Positions 46,101 through 54,827 are shown, numbered from the stretch's first letter. The stretch: 64,000 nt of DNA from Parabacteroides sp. Marseille-P3160 (GCF_900162725.1 NZ_LT799418.1:2251911-2315910), one strand, 5' to 3'. The notes: generated by a model not told the origin, from the letters alone. Numbers and translations are program-made.

Positions 46101-46938
46101 CCAGATTCCTTTACAGGAAGTAGCAGATATAGAATATACCAAAGGAGCGCAGATGATCCAAAGTGAAAATACCTTCTTGCTTGGTTATGTTATCTTTGAT
46201 AAAGTGGCAGGGAAAGCTGAAGTAGATGTTGTTAAGGAAGCTGACAAGATACTTAAAGATAAAATAGCATCTGGGCAGTTAGAATTACCCAAAGGTGTAT
46301 CTTATAAGTTTGCTGGAAATTATGAACAACAAAAAAGGGCTGCTAATCGACTATTGGTTGTTATACCGTTAAGTTTGCTGGCTATCTTATTGATATTGTA
46401 TTTCCAGTTCAAAACCGTTACAGCATCATTGATCCACTTTTCCGGAGTAATCGTAGCTTTTGCCGGAGGATTTATCCTGCTGTGGCTTTATGGAGAGCCT
46501 TGGTTTATGAACTTCTCAATCGGGGATATGAATATGCGCGACCTGTTTCAAATGCATCAGATAAACCTGAGTATTGCTGTCTGGGTAGGATTTATTGCTT
46601 TATTCGGCATTGCCACCAATGACGGTGTATTAATGGGTACATATATCCATGATACTTTCCTTGAACGTGACCCACATACCAAAGATGAAATTAGAGAGGC
46701 TGTAGTTCATGCTGGATTAAGACGAGTACGCCCTGCTGCTATGACTACGGCAACTGCACTTATTGCCTTACTTCCGGTACTAACGTCGACTGGTAAAGGA
46801 GCGGATATTATGGTTCCGATGGCCATCCCTACTTTTGGGGGTATGCTTATCCAGTCGATGACTATGTTCGTAGTTCCAGTGTTTCAATGTTGGTGGCGTG
46901 AATCAGCAATAAAAAAACACGGTAAAATAAAAGAATAA
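43114..46938 (+). CDS. Heavy-metal efflux RND pump, CusA/CzcA family
   Basis: Proton-driven inner-membrane metal exporter (HME-RND) of 1274 aa, longer than E. coli CusA (1047). The extra length lies around residues 540-700, which contain added membrane segments and loops (for example FVFTGVFAALALTLFG and LNLIFVLVAISIILALLWILVIYY), and near 770-860. Family marks are PVPVDAIPDIGENQQIV at the N-terminus, YPLSTSLLGIPGVKTIRS, the TM4 proton-relay motif GIAIAIGVMIDVGVVFVEN, and GGMPLTTTVEGRERFPVRLRYPRELRDN. Cu(I)/Ag(I) is the likely substrate, because the whole operon is rich in Met/His/Cys proteins and a copper-type ATPase. The TolC-like and adaptor genes follow. Confidence 0.93.
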   Translation: MLNRIIKYFLDNRVITLLLLVIIIVWGLSTAPFNWHGGVLPRDPVPVDAIPDIGENQQIVATEWMGRSPKDIQEQITYPLSTSLLGIPGVKTIRSTSMFGMSFIYIIFDDNIEFYWSRSRVLEKLNSLPAGTLPVGVQPSLGPDATALGQIFWYTLEGRNPETGEPTGGWNPDELRTIQDFYAKYSISAAEGVSEVASIGGFVKEYQVEINPNAMRAFNVSIMDVMNAVQKSNLDIGAETVEINKAEYLVRGLGYIKNVSDLEEAVITVRNGVPVKIKDVAFVNLGPATRRGGLDKEGVEAVGGVVVARYGSNPMQVIDNVKAKIKEMEAGLPQKTLADGTISKVTVVPFYDRSGLIQETIGTLETALSHEILICIIVVIVLVFNLRASVVISAMLPITVLATFIIMRYTGIEANIVALSGIAIAIGVMIDVGVVFVENIIRHMEMPENEGISKGKAFANLIYKSVREVSGAITTAMLTTIVSFLPVFAMQAQEGKLFHPLAFTKTFALVSALLLGLSLLPTLAYYAFSIKVTSAQMRRIANIILIAGGILLFVFTGVFAALALTLFGLNNFLANRWTNKKIPTYINIGIAILVAVYYLTIEWLPIGPQEGFFLNLIFVLVAISIILALLWILVIYYERILRWCLEHRWKFMLIPLVTVFFGIMIWLGFDTTFGFVAKGFETVGWKSFRQTTFWQASSERFPGIGEEFMPSLNEGSFLLMPTSMPHTGIEQNLQFIETLDKRISNIPEVDITVGKWGRVNSALDPAPTQMFENTINYRSEYILDEDGHRQRFKVNSNGEFLLKGGGTYNPKDGFRLLPADSLVINSKGDYFRQWRPHIKKADDIWQEIVNVTHMPGLTSSPKLQPIEARLVMLSTGMRAPMGLKVSGPDLESIEQGGKALETALKDIPSILSSTVFYDRAVGAPYIEIKLNRQNMARYGITVADLQDVIGAAVGGMPLTTTVEGRERFPVRLRYPRELRDNPEELAKLIVPTATGAQIPLQEVADIEYTKGAQMIQSENTFLLGYVIFDKVAGKAEVDVVKEADKILKDKIASGQLELPKGVSYKFAGNYEQQKRAANRLLVVIPLSLLAILLILYFQFKTVTASLIHFSGVIVAFAGGFILLWLYGEPWFMNFSIGDMNMRDLFQMHQINLSIAVWVGFIALFGIATNDGVLMGTYIHDTFLERDPHTKDEIREAVVHAGLRRVRPAAMTTATALIALLPVLTSTGKGADIMVPMAIPTFGGMLIQSMTMFVVPVFQCWWRESAIKKHGKIKE

Positions 46939-46952
46939 AAACAGATTGTATT

Positions 46953-48458
46953 ATGACAACAATAAGAATCAAATATTTAACAATGCTATTAATGATGATA
47001 ATGGCAACCGGTGCAGTTTCAGCACAAACTGCTGATTCGCTTAGCCATTATCTCAAAATTGCAGCCTCAAATAACCCCGGTGTTAAAGCCGATTTTATGG
47101 TTTATAAGGCATCGCTGCAAAAAATCCCACAAGCAGGAGCTTATCAAGACCCTGAACTTGAAATGGGCTTTTTCCTTGAACCGATGGATATTATCGGAGG
47201 AAAACAAGTTGCCGAGTTCAAACTGATGCAGATGTTCCCATGGTTTGGTACAAAGAAAGCTGCACAGACCGAAGCCACCCATATGGCAAAAATGTCATTC
47301 GAAAAATTCCGTGAAACAAGGGATAACCTTTATCTGGAAATATACACTCAGTGGTTTATCCTTTGCAGCCTTCAACAGAAATTAATGAATAACAGGGATA
47401 ATAAAGCCCTGCTGACTCAGTTGGAACAATTAGCGTTGCGTAAATTTTCGTCTCCATCAGCTGGTTCAGGAGCAGGGTACTCAATTTCTGCCCCAACCCA
47501 GCCGACCAGTACACCTCCGGTTGGAAGTGGAGGTAGTATGTCCTCGATGGGAAGCGGTATGTCTTCAGCTGGTTCTCAAGCAACCACTCAGAGTACAAGT
47601 ATGTCTTCGATGGGCAGTTCAGGTAGTAGTATGTCATCAGGTATGAGTAACTCGGCTTCGGGAGGTATGTCCGATGTATTACGTATCCAGTTGGAAATAG
47701 CTGAATTGGATAATAATATAGAAAGTATTCTTTCGGAAATAAAAGCGGAAAAAGTAAAGTTCAATGCTTTACTGAACCGTTCCGCCGACAGCGAAATACA
47801 AATACCCGAAGCCTTTGAGCAACTCTCATTCCTTTTCGATCCTGAAGCTATGACAAAGATTAGTGATCAGAACCCTATGCTGGGAATGATTAATGAAGAA
47901 GGGCTTGCCTATAAAGCTAAAGCCGAAATGGATAAAAAGATGAGTTATCCAATGTTCGGTATTGGAGTACAATATATGCTTAATAAAAAAACGGATGATC
48001 CGATGTTTGGAATGGGCGATATGAACGGAAAGGATATGATTATGCCGATGATTTCAGTTAGTATCCCACTTTATCGTAACAAGTATAAGGCACAACAACG
48101 CGAAAGTAAATTTTGGTGGCAAGCCAGTAAAGAGAAGTACGCCAATACTTACAATGCGATAGAATCTGAATTATATAAGACAAAGCACCTATTGGATGAT
48201 GCTTCCCGTAAAATTTCGCTTTATAAAAAACAGTCAGACCTTGCTGAAACAACCTACAATTTGGTTGTACAGGAATTTGTTGCAGGAAAAAGCGATCTAA
48301 CCAATGTCATACAGGTTCAACGGCAACTGTTGGATTATCAACTCAAAAAAGCCGAAGCAGTCGCAAGTTACAATACAATGGTGGCATCCATCCAAAAGCT
48401 GATTTCATTTAAGGATACAGAACAAAACGTAAATAACACATATTATGGAAACGAATAA
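46953..48458 (+). CDS. TolC-family outer-membrane factor (CusC-like) with a Gly/Ser/Met-rich insert
   Basis: Outer-membrane channel partner of the metal pump, 501 aa, with a signal peptide (about residues 1-25, ending VSAQ). Two OEP domains are split by an unusual low-complexity segment at about residues 165-240 made of Gly, Ser, Met, Ala and Thr (repeated MSSMGSG/GSSMSSGMS motifs). The helical regions TQWFILCSLQQKLMNNRDNKALL and AVASYNTMVASIQKLI fit the TolC barrel. The insert carries about ten methionines and could bind Cu(I)/Ag(I) or act as a flexible periplasmic tether. It overlaps the adaptor gene by 14 bp. Confidence 0.9.
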   Translation: MTTIRIKYLTMLLMMIMATGAVSAQTADSLSHYLKIAASNNPGVKADFMVYKASLQKIPQAGAYQDPELEMGFFLEPMDIIGGKQVAEFKLMQMFPWFGTKKAAQTEATHMAKMSFEKFRETRDNLYLEIYTQWFILCSLQQKLMNNRDNKALLTQLEQLALRKFSSPSAGSGAGYSISAPTQPTSTPPVGSGGSMSSMGSGMSSAGSQATTQSTSMSSMGSSGSSMSSGMSNSASGGMSDVLRIQLEIAELDNNIESILSEIKAEKVKFNALLNRSADSEIQIPEAFEQLSFLFDPEAMTKISDQNPMLGMINEEGLAYKAKAEMDKKMSYPMFGIGVQYMLNKKTDDPMFGMGDMNGKDMIMPMISVSIPLYRNKYKAQQRESKFWWQASKEKYANTYNAIESELYKTKHLLDDASRKISLYKKQSDLAETTYNLVVQEFVAGKSDLTNVIQVQRQLLDYQLKKAEAVASYNTMVASIQKLISFKDTEQNVNNTYYGNE

Positions 48459-49830
48459 ATTTAAAAAGATAATCAATAATAATTATATCAAGTACGGATT
48501 GATACTCATTGCAGGACTATTTATCGGATGGCTGATATTCGGAGGCTCATCCAATAATCATAATGAAGTAACTGAGCATGTACACGAGGAAGGTACAGAA
48601 CAAATCTGGACTTGTGCCATGCACCCACAAATAAGGCAAAATAAACCTGGTAAATGCCCTATTTGCGGTATGGATTTGATTCCGTTGAAAACGTCAGATA
48701 GCGCTGATGAGGCGATTGACCCAAAAGCAATTCAATTGTCAAAAGAAGCTGCCGCTCTGGCTAATATACAAACGACTGTAATCAGCCGCCAAAATCCGAT
48801 AAAAGACATTCAGTTGTATGGTACGATACAAGCTGATGAACGATTGTCACAATCACAGACATCCCATGTCAGTGGACGGATTGAAAAACTCTTTATCAAT
48901 TTTACCGGAGAAAGTGTGAAGCAAGGGCAAACAATTGCTACAATTTACTCTCCCGAATTGTTAAGTGCACAACAGGAATTATTGGAAGCTGCTAAAATGC
49001 AATCAGTACAACCTGCCTTAATTCAGGCGGCACGTGAAAAACTGCGCCTGTGGAAATTGACAGATGAACAGATAGCAAGGGTAGAGCAATCGGGTAATGT
49101 ATCTGCATTGGTGGAAATAAAAGCCAATACTGGCGGTATTGTAGTAAGTAAAAAAGTGAGCCAAGGAGATTATATTAATCAAGGTAGTGTCCTTTTTGAT
49201 ATAGCCAACCTGTCACAAGTATGGGCTATGTTCGATGCCTATGAAGTAGATCTGCCCTTCCTTAAAGTCGGGGATAAAATTGATTTTACGTTACAGGCTG
49301 TACCCGGTAAAACATTTACAGGCCGAATATCCTTTATTGATCCGATATTGGATAGAACGACCCGTACAGCTAAAATTCGGGTAGAAACAGCCAACTCCGG
49401 TATGCAATTAAAGCCAGAAATGTATGCCAATGCCATTATCAAAGCCCCATTGAAACAATTCAATAATGAAGTTGTCATACCAAAATCATCTGTGTTATGG
49501 ACAGGGAAACGTTCGATTGTCTATGTGAAACAGCCGAATACACAGTCTCCAGCATTTATGCTGCATGAAATTGAACTCGGCCCTTCACTCGGCGATTCGT
49601 ATGTTGTGCTTTCGGGTGTAAATGAAGGAGATGAGATTGTAACTAACGGAGCCTTTACTATTGATGCCAGTGCGCAACTCGAAGGAAAACGCAGCATGAT
49701 GAATACCGAAGCATCCCGTCCTGTTACTGGACACGAAGGTCACAATATGTCGGGTGGTTCATCAGGTACAAACCAATCCGAAACTTCAACTGGGCATGAA
49801 GGACATGATATGTCTTCTATGCAGAAGTAA
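48445..49830 (+). CDS. Metal efflux periplasmic adaptor (CusB-like) with HMBD and His/Met-rich tail
   Basis: Adaptor of 461 aa anchored by one N-terminal helix (about residues 12-35). A heavy-metal-binding domain follows (about 50-78), WTCAMHPQIRQNKPGKCPICGMDLIP, with its Cys/His/Met ligands, then the HlyD-type lipoyl, hairpin and beta-barrel segments (VSGRIEKLFINFTGESVKQGQ, PELLSAQQELLEAAKM, VFDAYEVDLPFLKVGDKI). The last about 35 residues contain two GHEGH-N/D-M boxes, a likely extra metal site. These features match CusB-type proteins for Cu/Ag. Translationally coupled to the TolC gene by overlap. A decayed HMA gene begins on the next base after its stop. Confidence 0.92.
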   Translation: METNKFKKIINNNYIKYGLILIAGLFIGWLIFGGSSNNHNEVTEHVHEEGTEQIWTCAMHPQIRQNKPGKCPICGMDLIPLKTSDSADEAIDPKAIQLSKEAAALANIQTTVISRQNPIKDIQLYGTIQADERLSQSQTSHVSGRIEKLFINFTGESVKQGQTIATIYSPELLSAQQELLEAAKMQSVQPALIQAAREKLRLWKLTDEQIARVEQSGNVSALVEIKANTGGIVVSKKVSQGDYINQGSVLFDIANLSQVWAMFDAYEVDLPFLKVGDKIDFTLQAVPGKTFTGRISFIDPILDRTTRTAKIRVETANSGMQLKPEMYANAIIKAPLKQFNNEVVIPKSSVLWTGKRSIVYVKQPNTQSPAFMLHEIELGPSLGDSYVVLSGVNEGDEIVTNGAFTIDASAQLEGKRSMMNTEASRPVTGHEGHNMSGGSSGTNQSETSTGHEGHDMSSMQK

Positions 49831-49940
49831 CATGCCATGATAAATGTGCAGAAACTATGTGAAATATCTAAGGAACGCATAAAAAAGCTACTAAAGTAGT
49901 TTATGACGCATTCCCCGATTACTGTAAATATAGAAAATAG
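49831..49940 (+). pseudogene. Decayed third copy of the HMA-domain protein
   Basis: The stretch aligns by eye with the two intact HMA genes downstream. Its start reads HAMINVQKLCEISKERI, matching HAMLGVQGLCETCKERI of the next gene, with the second metal cysteine changed to serine. After a large internal deletion and a change of frame it ends VYDAFPDYCKYRK-stop, matching TYDALPNCCKYRK-stop. About 60 codons are missing. It starts on the base after the adaptor stop codon. It shows that this gene was once present in three tandem copies. Confidence 0.8.
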
Positions 49941-49977
49941 AAATAATGGAATATTAATAATTTAAAATCAGAATAAA

Positions 49978-50376
49978 ATGAAGAAGTATGTTTTAGTTAT
50001 AGTATTGGGATTAGGCATCCTGTCTTTTAGTGCGTGCAACTCAAAAAACGCATCAAGTAATGATACTGCCAAAACGGAAACGGTGGCTCAATCGGGTAAT
50101 GAACATCATCAGGATGAACATGCCATGTTGGGCGTACAGGGACTTTGTGAAACGTGTAAAGAACGGATAGAGACCGCAGCCAAAAGTGTCAAAGGCGTAT
50201 CTTCAGCTATGTGGGATATAGAAAAAAAGGAACTACACCTGAATTTCGATCCACATCAAACAAATATGGATGCCATCAGTAAGGCGATTGCCAAAGTCGG
50301 ACATGATACGGATAGGGATACGGCTGACCAGACAACATATGATGCACTGCCTAACTGTTGCAAATACAGAAAATAA
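49978..50376 (+). CDS. HMA-domain metal-binding lipoprotein
   Basis: Protein of 132 aa with a lipoprotein signal (lipobox near LSFSACNSK, Cys at residue 20), a His-rich linker (NEHHQDEH) and an HMA domain at about residues 48-110 with the C-x-x-C site GLCETCKERIETAA. The C-terminus carries a Cys-Cys pair (NCCKYRK). It probably binds Cu(I)/Ag(I) in the periplasm and hands it to the RND complex, like CusF in function but not in fold. Paralogue of the next gene and of the remnant before it. Confidence 0.85.
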   Translation: MKKYVLVIVLGLGILSFSACNSKNASSNDTAKTETVAQSGNEHHQDEHAMLGVQGLCETCKERIETAAKSVKGVSSAMWDIEKKELHLNFDPHQTNMDAISKAIAKVGHDTDRDTADQTTYDALPNCCKYRK

Positions 50377-50410
50377 ATACAAATGATTAATCAATTAAAA
50401 TAAAAATGAA

Positions 50411-50821
50411 ATGAAAAAAATAATTTTGTTTATAGCAGCGATTACATTTTTATCGGTAAACAGCCTTAATGCTAACAATCAGGATAGCCTGCAAAAAAAA
50501 GATACAATACATGCCGGACATGGAGGACATCATCAACATGAAAAAAGTGAGGCGGTGAAAGATGCCCATGCTATGCTCAAAGTAGAGGGTAAGTGTGATA
50601 TGTGTAAAAAACGCATTGAGACTGCCGCATTAAGTGTGGAAGGCGTGTCTTCAGCTATTTGGGATAAAAAGACGAAAGAACTACACCTTAACTTTGACGA
50701 AAAGAAAACGTCTATTGAGGCAATAAGTAAGGCTATTGCTAAAGTGGGACATGATACAGAGAAGGATAAAACAGATAAAAAAACGTATAATGCCCTACCC
50801 GGCTGTTGTAAATACAGGTAA
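50411..50821 (+). CDS. HMA-domain metal-binding secreted protein
   Basis: Paralogue of the preceding gene, 136 aa. It has a normal signal peptide (about 1-21, ending LNAN) instead of a lipobox, so it should be soluble in the periplasm. It has a His-rich linker (HAGHGGHHQHE), an HMA domain with GKCDMCKKRIETAALSVEGVSSA and the same C-terminal YNALPGCCKYR. A lipid-anchored and a soluble copy side by side suggests division of labour between membrane and periplasm, or simple amplification. Between it and the ATPase gene there is a small hairpin. Confidence 0.85.
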   Translation: MKKIILFIAAITFLSVNSLNANNQDSLQKKDTIHAGHGGHHQHEKSEAVKDAHAMLKVEGKCDMCKKRIETAALSVEGVSSAIWDKKTKELHLNFDEKKTSIEAISKAIAKVGHDTEKDKTDKKTYNALPGCCKYR

Positions 50822-50885
50822 ATCCTGTTAGAAATATATTAAACGGTAAATAAATAACCGGGATATGCGAGTATTATATTTAAAG

Positions 50886-50908
50886 GGAATGCTCCGATTG
50901 AGCATTCC
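50886..50908 (+). terminator. Small hairpin between the HMA genes and the P-type ATPase
   Basis: GGAATGCT (50886-50893) pairs with AGCATTCC (50901-50908) over a 7-nt loop, followed by TCTTAT. The short T run makes it a weak terminator or attenuator in front of the ATPase gene. Confidence 0.45.
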
Positions 50909-50929
50909 TCTTATAAAAAGAAGCCAGAC

Positions 50930-53224
50930 ATGAAACATACATATACAATAGGCGGTATGACATGTGGTCATTGCCGTTCCAGTGTGGAAAAAGCACTGAA
51001 TGCGATTGAAGGCATTCATGCAACTGTTACTCTTGATCCTCCGGTAGCCATCATCAGGATGGATAAACACATACCTACGGAAGTTTTGCAGGATGCCTTA
51101 TCGAAAGTTGGCGATTATACTATAGAAATTGCTCAAAATGTGTCACATAATAATAACCCTGATCATGTAGAAATGAACAGTATGCATCAAGGGCATGACC
51201 ATACTGGTATGTCTATACCATTGGAACATGGCCACCAAAATCATGACCATGCAGGAGGACATATGGCACATATGGGAAATCTTAAACAGAAATTCTGGAT
51301 TTCCCTTATCGTAGCAATACCGATTATTCTGTTTTCCCCCATGATGGGGATGAAACTACCTTTTACCCTTTCGTTCGAAGGTTCATATTGGGTAGTGCTG
51401 TTGTTAGCTTCATTCCTATACTTTTACGGCGGATGGCCGTTCCTCACTGGAGCTATAGGTGAACTAAAAACGAAAAATCCGGCCATGATGACATTGATTT
51501 CAATGGGTATCACTGTTTCTTACATATACAGTGTGTACGCTTTTGTTAGCAATTACATTCTGCAAGTGCCGGGCCACCGAATGGATTTCTTTTGGGAATT
51601 GGCGACACTGATTGTTATTATGTTACTCGGTCATTGGATAGAAATGAAGGCGGTCGGTAATGCAGGAAACGCATTACAGAAAATGGCTGAGTTGTTGCCT
51701 GGAAGTGCGCATCTGGTACAACCTGACGGAAGTATTAATGATGTTCCTCTTCAACAAATACAGGAAGGGCAGCATGTAATGGTAAAGGCAGGAGAAAAAG
51801 TGCCTGCCGACGGGAAAGTTATATCCGGTGAAACATCTGTTAATGAATCAATGGTAACCGGTGAAGCCAAAGCCATAAAGAAAAACGAAGGAACAACCGT
51901 AATAGGCGGCTCGGTCAATGGTTCGGGCTCTATCGTAATAGAAGTGACAGGCACAGGCGAATCGGGTTATTTGGCACAGGTGATGAAACTAGTAGGACAA
52001 GCCCAACAAGAAAAATCACGAGCGGAATCCATTTCCGATAAAGTAGCCAAAGGACTCTTTTATATAGCATTGATAGTAGGTATCACTGCATTTATTGTTT
52101 GGTATATTATCGACAAAGATATAAATATCGCATTGGAAAGGATGGTAACAGTGTTTATTATTGCCTGCCCACATGCTTTAGGACTGGCGATACCACTTGT
52201 CGTTGCTCGTTCCACATCATTGGGAGCTACACATGGCCTGCTGATCCGCAACCGCAATGCATTGGAAAAAGCAAAGGATATATCCGTTGTAACTATGGAT
52301 AAAACGGGTACACTCACTGAAGGGAATTTCCGCGTTTCTGTTGTAAAAAGTCTTTCGGATAGATGGAGTGATGCAGATATACTGAAAACAATGGCGGCAA
52401 TGGAAGTGCATTCTAATCATCCGTTGGCAGTGGGTATTTTGGATAAGGCTAAAGAGTACAAAACAGATATACCAAAGGCTGAAAATGTAACTCTGATAAG
52501 CGGAACAGGTCTATCGGGTACAGTAAGTGGGCAGGAAGCGAAGATTGTCACTGCTGCATATCTGGATAAAAACGCAATACTATATGATAAATCCCTGTTT
52601 AATGACTTGGCAGGAAAAGGTAATTCCATAAGCTACCTTTTAATCAATAATGAAGTTGCAGGCTTAATAGCTCAAGGTGATCAGATTAAACCGGAAGCAA
52701 AACGGACTGTGGAGGAACTTCATAAAGAAAACATTACCCCAGTCATGCTAACAGGAGATAATGAGGCCTCTGCAAAGTCTGTTGCCGAACGAGTAGGTAT
52801 TAACGATGTATTTGCTTCCCTCTTACCTGAAAACAAAGAGAAAGTTATTTTGGAATACCAACATAAAGGTAAAACTATTATGATGGTGGGTGATGGGGTG
52901 AATGATGCCCCAGCTCTGGCTCGCGCAGATATTGGCGTGGCTATAGGCGCCGGAACAGATGTTGCAATAGATTCGGCAGATGTGATATTGGTAAAAAGCA
53001 ATCCGTATGACATTATTCATTTTCTTTCGCTCGCAAAGAACACATCGAACAAAATGGTACAAAATCTATGGTGGGGAGCAGGGTACAATATTATCGCTAT
53101 ACCATTGGCAGCAGGAGTTCTCGCTCCTGTAGGTATTATCCTTAGTCCAGCCATAGGAGCTGTGCTAATGTCCGTCAGTACAGTGATAGTCGCTATAAAT
53201 GCATTAATGTTGCGAATGAAATAA
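50930..53224 (+). CDS. Copper/silver P1B-type ATPase with HMA and His-rich N-terminus and a CPH motif
   Basis: ATP-driven metal exporter of 764 aa. Order: HMA domain (1 to about 67, [15 protein letters not shown]), a His/Met-rich linker (about 72-115, [26 protein letters not shown]), eight predicted membrane helices, the A-domain loop ([14 protein letters not shown], a TGE motif), the ion-binding motif CPH in helix 6 (IIACPHALG, near residue 412), the phosphorylation site [10 protein letters not shown] near 456, the HP motif NHPLA and [13 protein letters not shown] instead of CPC marks the P1B-3 (CopB-like) group, which carries Cu(II)/Cu(I) or Ag, whereas the HMA domain is more typical of P1B-1 CopA. 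Last gene of the metal operon; a hairpin follows. Confidence 0.93.
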   Translation: MKHTYTIGGMTCGHCRSSVEKALNAIEGIHATVTLDPPVAIIRMDKHIPTEVLQDALSKVGDYTIEIAQNVSHNNNPDHVEMNSMHQGHDHTGMSIPLEHGHQNHDHAGGHMAHMGNLKQKFWISLIVAIPIILFSPMMGMKLPFTLSFEGSYWVVLLLASFLYFYGGWPFLTGAIGELKTKNPAMMTLISMGITVSYIYSVYAFVSNYILQVPGHRMDFFWELATLIVIMLLGHWIEMKAVGNAGNALQKMAELLPGSAHLVQPDGSINDVPLQQIQEGQHVMVKAGEKVPADGKVISGETSVNESMVTGEAKAIKKNEGTTVIGGSVNGSGSIVIEVTGTGESGYLAQVMKLVGQAQQEKSRAESISDKVAKGLFYIALIVGITAFIVWYIIDKDINIALERMVTVFIIACPHALGLAIPLVVARSTSLGATHGLLIRNRNALEKAKDISVVTMDKTGTLTEGNFRVSVVKSLSDRWSDADILKTMAAMEVHSNHPLAVGILDKAKEYKTDIPKAENVTLISGTGLSGTVSGQEAKIVTAAYLDKNAILYDKSLFNDLAGKGNSISYLLINNEVAGLIAQGDQIKPEAKRTVEELHKENITPVMLTGDNEASAKSVAERVGINDVFASLLPENKEKVILEYQHKGKTIMMVGDGVNDAPALARADIGVAIGAGTDVAIDSADVILVKSNPYDIIHFLSLAKNTSNKMVQNLWWGAGYNIIAIPLAAGVLAPVGIILSPAIGAVLMSVSTVIVAINALMLRMK

Positions 53225-53285
53225 ATTCTATTTATTCATTACCTGATGGAAATTTTAATTGTTTTTATTTGATTCTGTTAAGTGT

Positions 53286-53336
53286 CACACCGGCATATGA
53301 AATAACCTGATAAATTGGAGTATATATGTCGGTGTG
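53286..53336 (+). terminator. Hairpin after the copper operon
   Basis: CACACCGGCATAT (53286-53298) matches ATATGTCGGTGTG (53324-53336) at 12 of 13 positions over a 25-nt loop, followed by a T-rich stretch. Probable terminator of the copper operon. Confidence 0.6.
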
Positions 53337-53390
53337 CTTTATCATAATTTTGACGTTTTTAATAATAAAACTAAAATTATATTACAGGTA

Positions 53391-53398
53391 TATTTTTG
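53391..53398 (+). promoter_or_regulatory. -7 promoter box of rteC
   Basis: TATTTTTG fits TAnnTTTG and lies 39 bp before the ATG at 53438. A TTG-initiated frame starting inside the box is therefore rejected. Confidence 0.45.
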
Positions 53399-53437
53399 GC
53401 TTTCATATGCTTAAATTTAAATCTTTCGAATTTTAAA

Positions 53438-54289
53438 ATGAAAGAATATAATTCAGAAATATTAAAAGTAGTACATACAGAATTGGAAATGGTTGATATG
53501 GAAAGTTGTAATATTTCCATAGAAGAAGCTGAATCGATGATAAATTTCTTGAATGATTGTTTGGAAAAAATGAGAAGTTATTTTCTTTCTTTAAACTCAA
53601 TCGATTCATCTGATGAAATATGTTTTTTTAAAGAAATCAAACCCGAAGTATTAGGGTTTTTGCTATATTTCAATAAAGTACACACAATTGAATTAAAATG
53701 TCCAAATGGAAGTAATGATACATTAAAAAGTTACTATGAAAATGAACAAGAGAGTCTTACTTATTTTTTTGAACGGAACATAGATTTTTACCAATACTAC
53801 AGGTCAAAATCAACATATTTAGACGAACATTATTTTCTGAGAAAGAAAAAATCGTATAAACTTTGCATAGACAGCGTTCACTTTATAATGGATAAGTATT
53901 TTTCAACCGGATATGATTATAAAGTAGCAAAAATTATCTGTAATGAAATGCTGCGCATTTATCTCAATAAAAAAATGCATCAGATAGAAAAACAAATTAT
54001 AATAAATAAAAATAGATCTTCATTTCCGGTCAGTGATCTAAAATGGACGGGGCCATTAATCGCTTTAGTAGAATTAGGATATGGATTTGATTCAAGTAAA
54101 TATGTAAACCGAGGAAAAGCCGATATTAAAGAAATAATGATAGGATTAGAAACTTTGTTCAATGTTGACTTAGGAGAATATTACAGAACATATATATCAA
54201 TAAAGGATAGAAAGATGGAACGGGCTAAATATTTAAAAATAATTATAGAGAATCTCTTACGACGAATAGACGAAGACGATTCTTCTTAG
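53438..54289 (+). CDS. rteC: RteC-family conjugative transposon regulator
   Basis: Protein of 283 aa matching the RteC family: N-terminal helical domain (MKEYNSEILKVVHTELEMVDM), and the central FYQYYRSKSTYLDEHYFLR and C-terminal LKWTGPLIALVELGYGF plus ADIKEIMIGLETLFNVDLGEYY segments that recur in these regulators. In CTnDOT, RteC binds an inverted repeat and activates the excision genes after RteA/RteB signalling. Here neither rteA nor rteB is next to it; a metal operon lies upstream instead. It is followed by a strong terminator and the small HTH gene, a possible target. Confidence 0.88.
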   Translation: MKEYNSEILKVVHTELEMVDMESCNISIEEAESMINFLNDCLEKMRSYFLSLNSIDSSDEICFFKEIKPEVLGFLLYFNKVHTIELKCPNGSNDTLKSYYENEQESLTYFFERNIDFYQYYRSKSTYLDEHYFLRKKKSYKLCIDSVHFIMDKYFSTGYDYKVAKIICNEMLRIYLNKKMHQIEKQIIINKNRSSFPVSDLKWTGPLIALVELGYGFDSSKYVNRGKADIKEIMIGLETLFNVDLGEYYRTYISIKDRKMERAKYLKIIIENLLRRIDEDDSS

Positions 54290-54304
54290 ATTTTCTTTTC
54301 ATAG

Positions 54305-54330
54305 AAACTACCAACTTGGTAGTTTTTTTT
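54305..54330 (+). terminator. Rho-independent terminator of rteC
   Basis: AAACTACCAA and TTGGTAGTTT form a tight stem followed by a run of T, 16 nt after the rteC stop codon. Confidence 0.85.
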
Positions 54331-54404
54331 TGCCTTTATCCTACCTATTCAAAATCCACTAAAACCGTTGATTTCTCGTCAAAAAAACTCAAAAAAAACA
54401 TCAA

Positions 54405-54444
54405 CCAAGTTGGCAGAAAAGTATTTTTCGACTTCCCAACTTTG
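54405..54444 (+). promoter_or_regulatory. Candidate promoter/operator of the HTH-primase operon
   Basis: CAACTTTG (54437-54444) resembles the -7 box. A palindrome CCAAGTTGG (54405-54413) overlaps the -33 area; its relative CCAACTTGG lies 94 bp upstream inside the rteC terminator. The site could be bound by RteC; this is speculation. Confidence 0.35.
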
Positions 54445-54467
54445 CAGCAAATCAAACAGTTGCATTT

Positions 54468-54827
54468 ATGGATGTCATAACAATAGAATCCCAAGCATAC
54501 AAAGATTTAGTATCTAAAATCAATGCCATAGCGAAATTCGTTATAGATCATCAGGATGATGATACTACCGATCCAGACGAAATGTGGGTGGACAGTTACG
54601 AAGTTTGCACTTTCCTCAAAATCAGTGAACGTACACTTCAACGTTTACGCAGTAACCGGATGATTTCTTATTCTATTATCTCCGGCAAATCATATTATAC
54701 CATTGCAGAAATAAAACGGATGCTTACTGAAAAGAGAATCCGCAGTACTGATGAATGTATGAATGACCTTATAAACAATCATAAATATCATGCTCAACAA
54801 AGACGAACTATTAAGACGAACAAATAA
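54468..54827 (+). CDS. Helix-turn-helix (excisionase-like) protein of the mobile element
   Basis: Small DNA-binding protein of 119 aa. After a polar N-terminus with an acidic stretch (HQDDDTTDPDE) it has a winged MerR/HTH_17-like domain, SYEVCTFLKISERTLQRLRSNRMISYSIISGKSYYTIAEIKRML. Such proteins occur in pairs at the start of conjugative-transposon excision/mobilisation regions. It overlaps the primase gene by 38 bp, implying coupled translation, and is a paralogue of the gene at 56839. Confidence 0.85.
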   Translation: MDVITIESQAYKDLVSKINAIAKFVIDHQDDDTTDPDEMWVDSYEVCTFLKISERTLQRLRSNRMISYSIISGKSYYTIAEIKRMLTEKRIRSTDECMNDLINNHKYHAQQRRTIKTNK

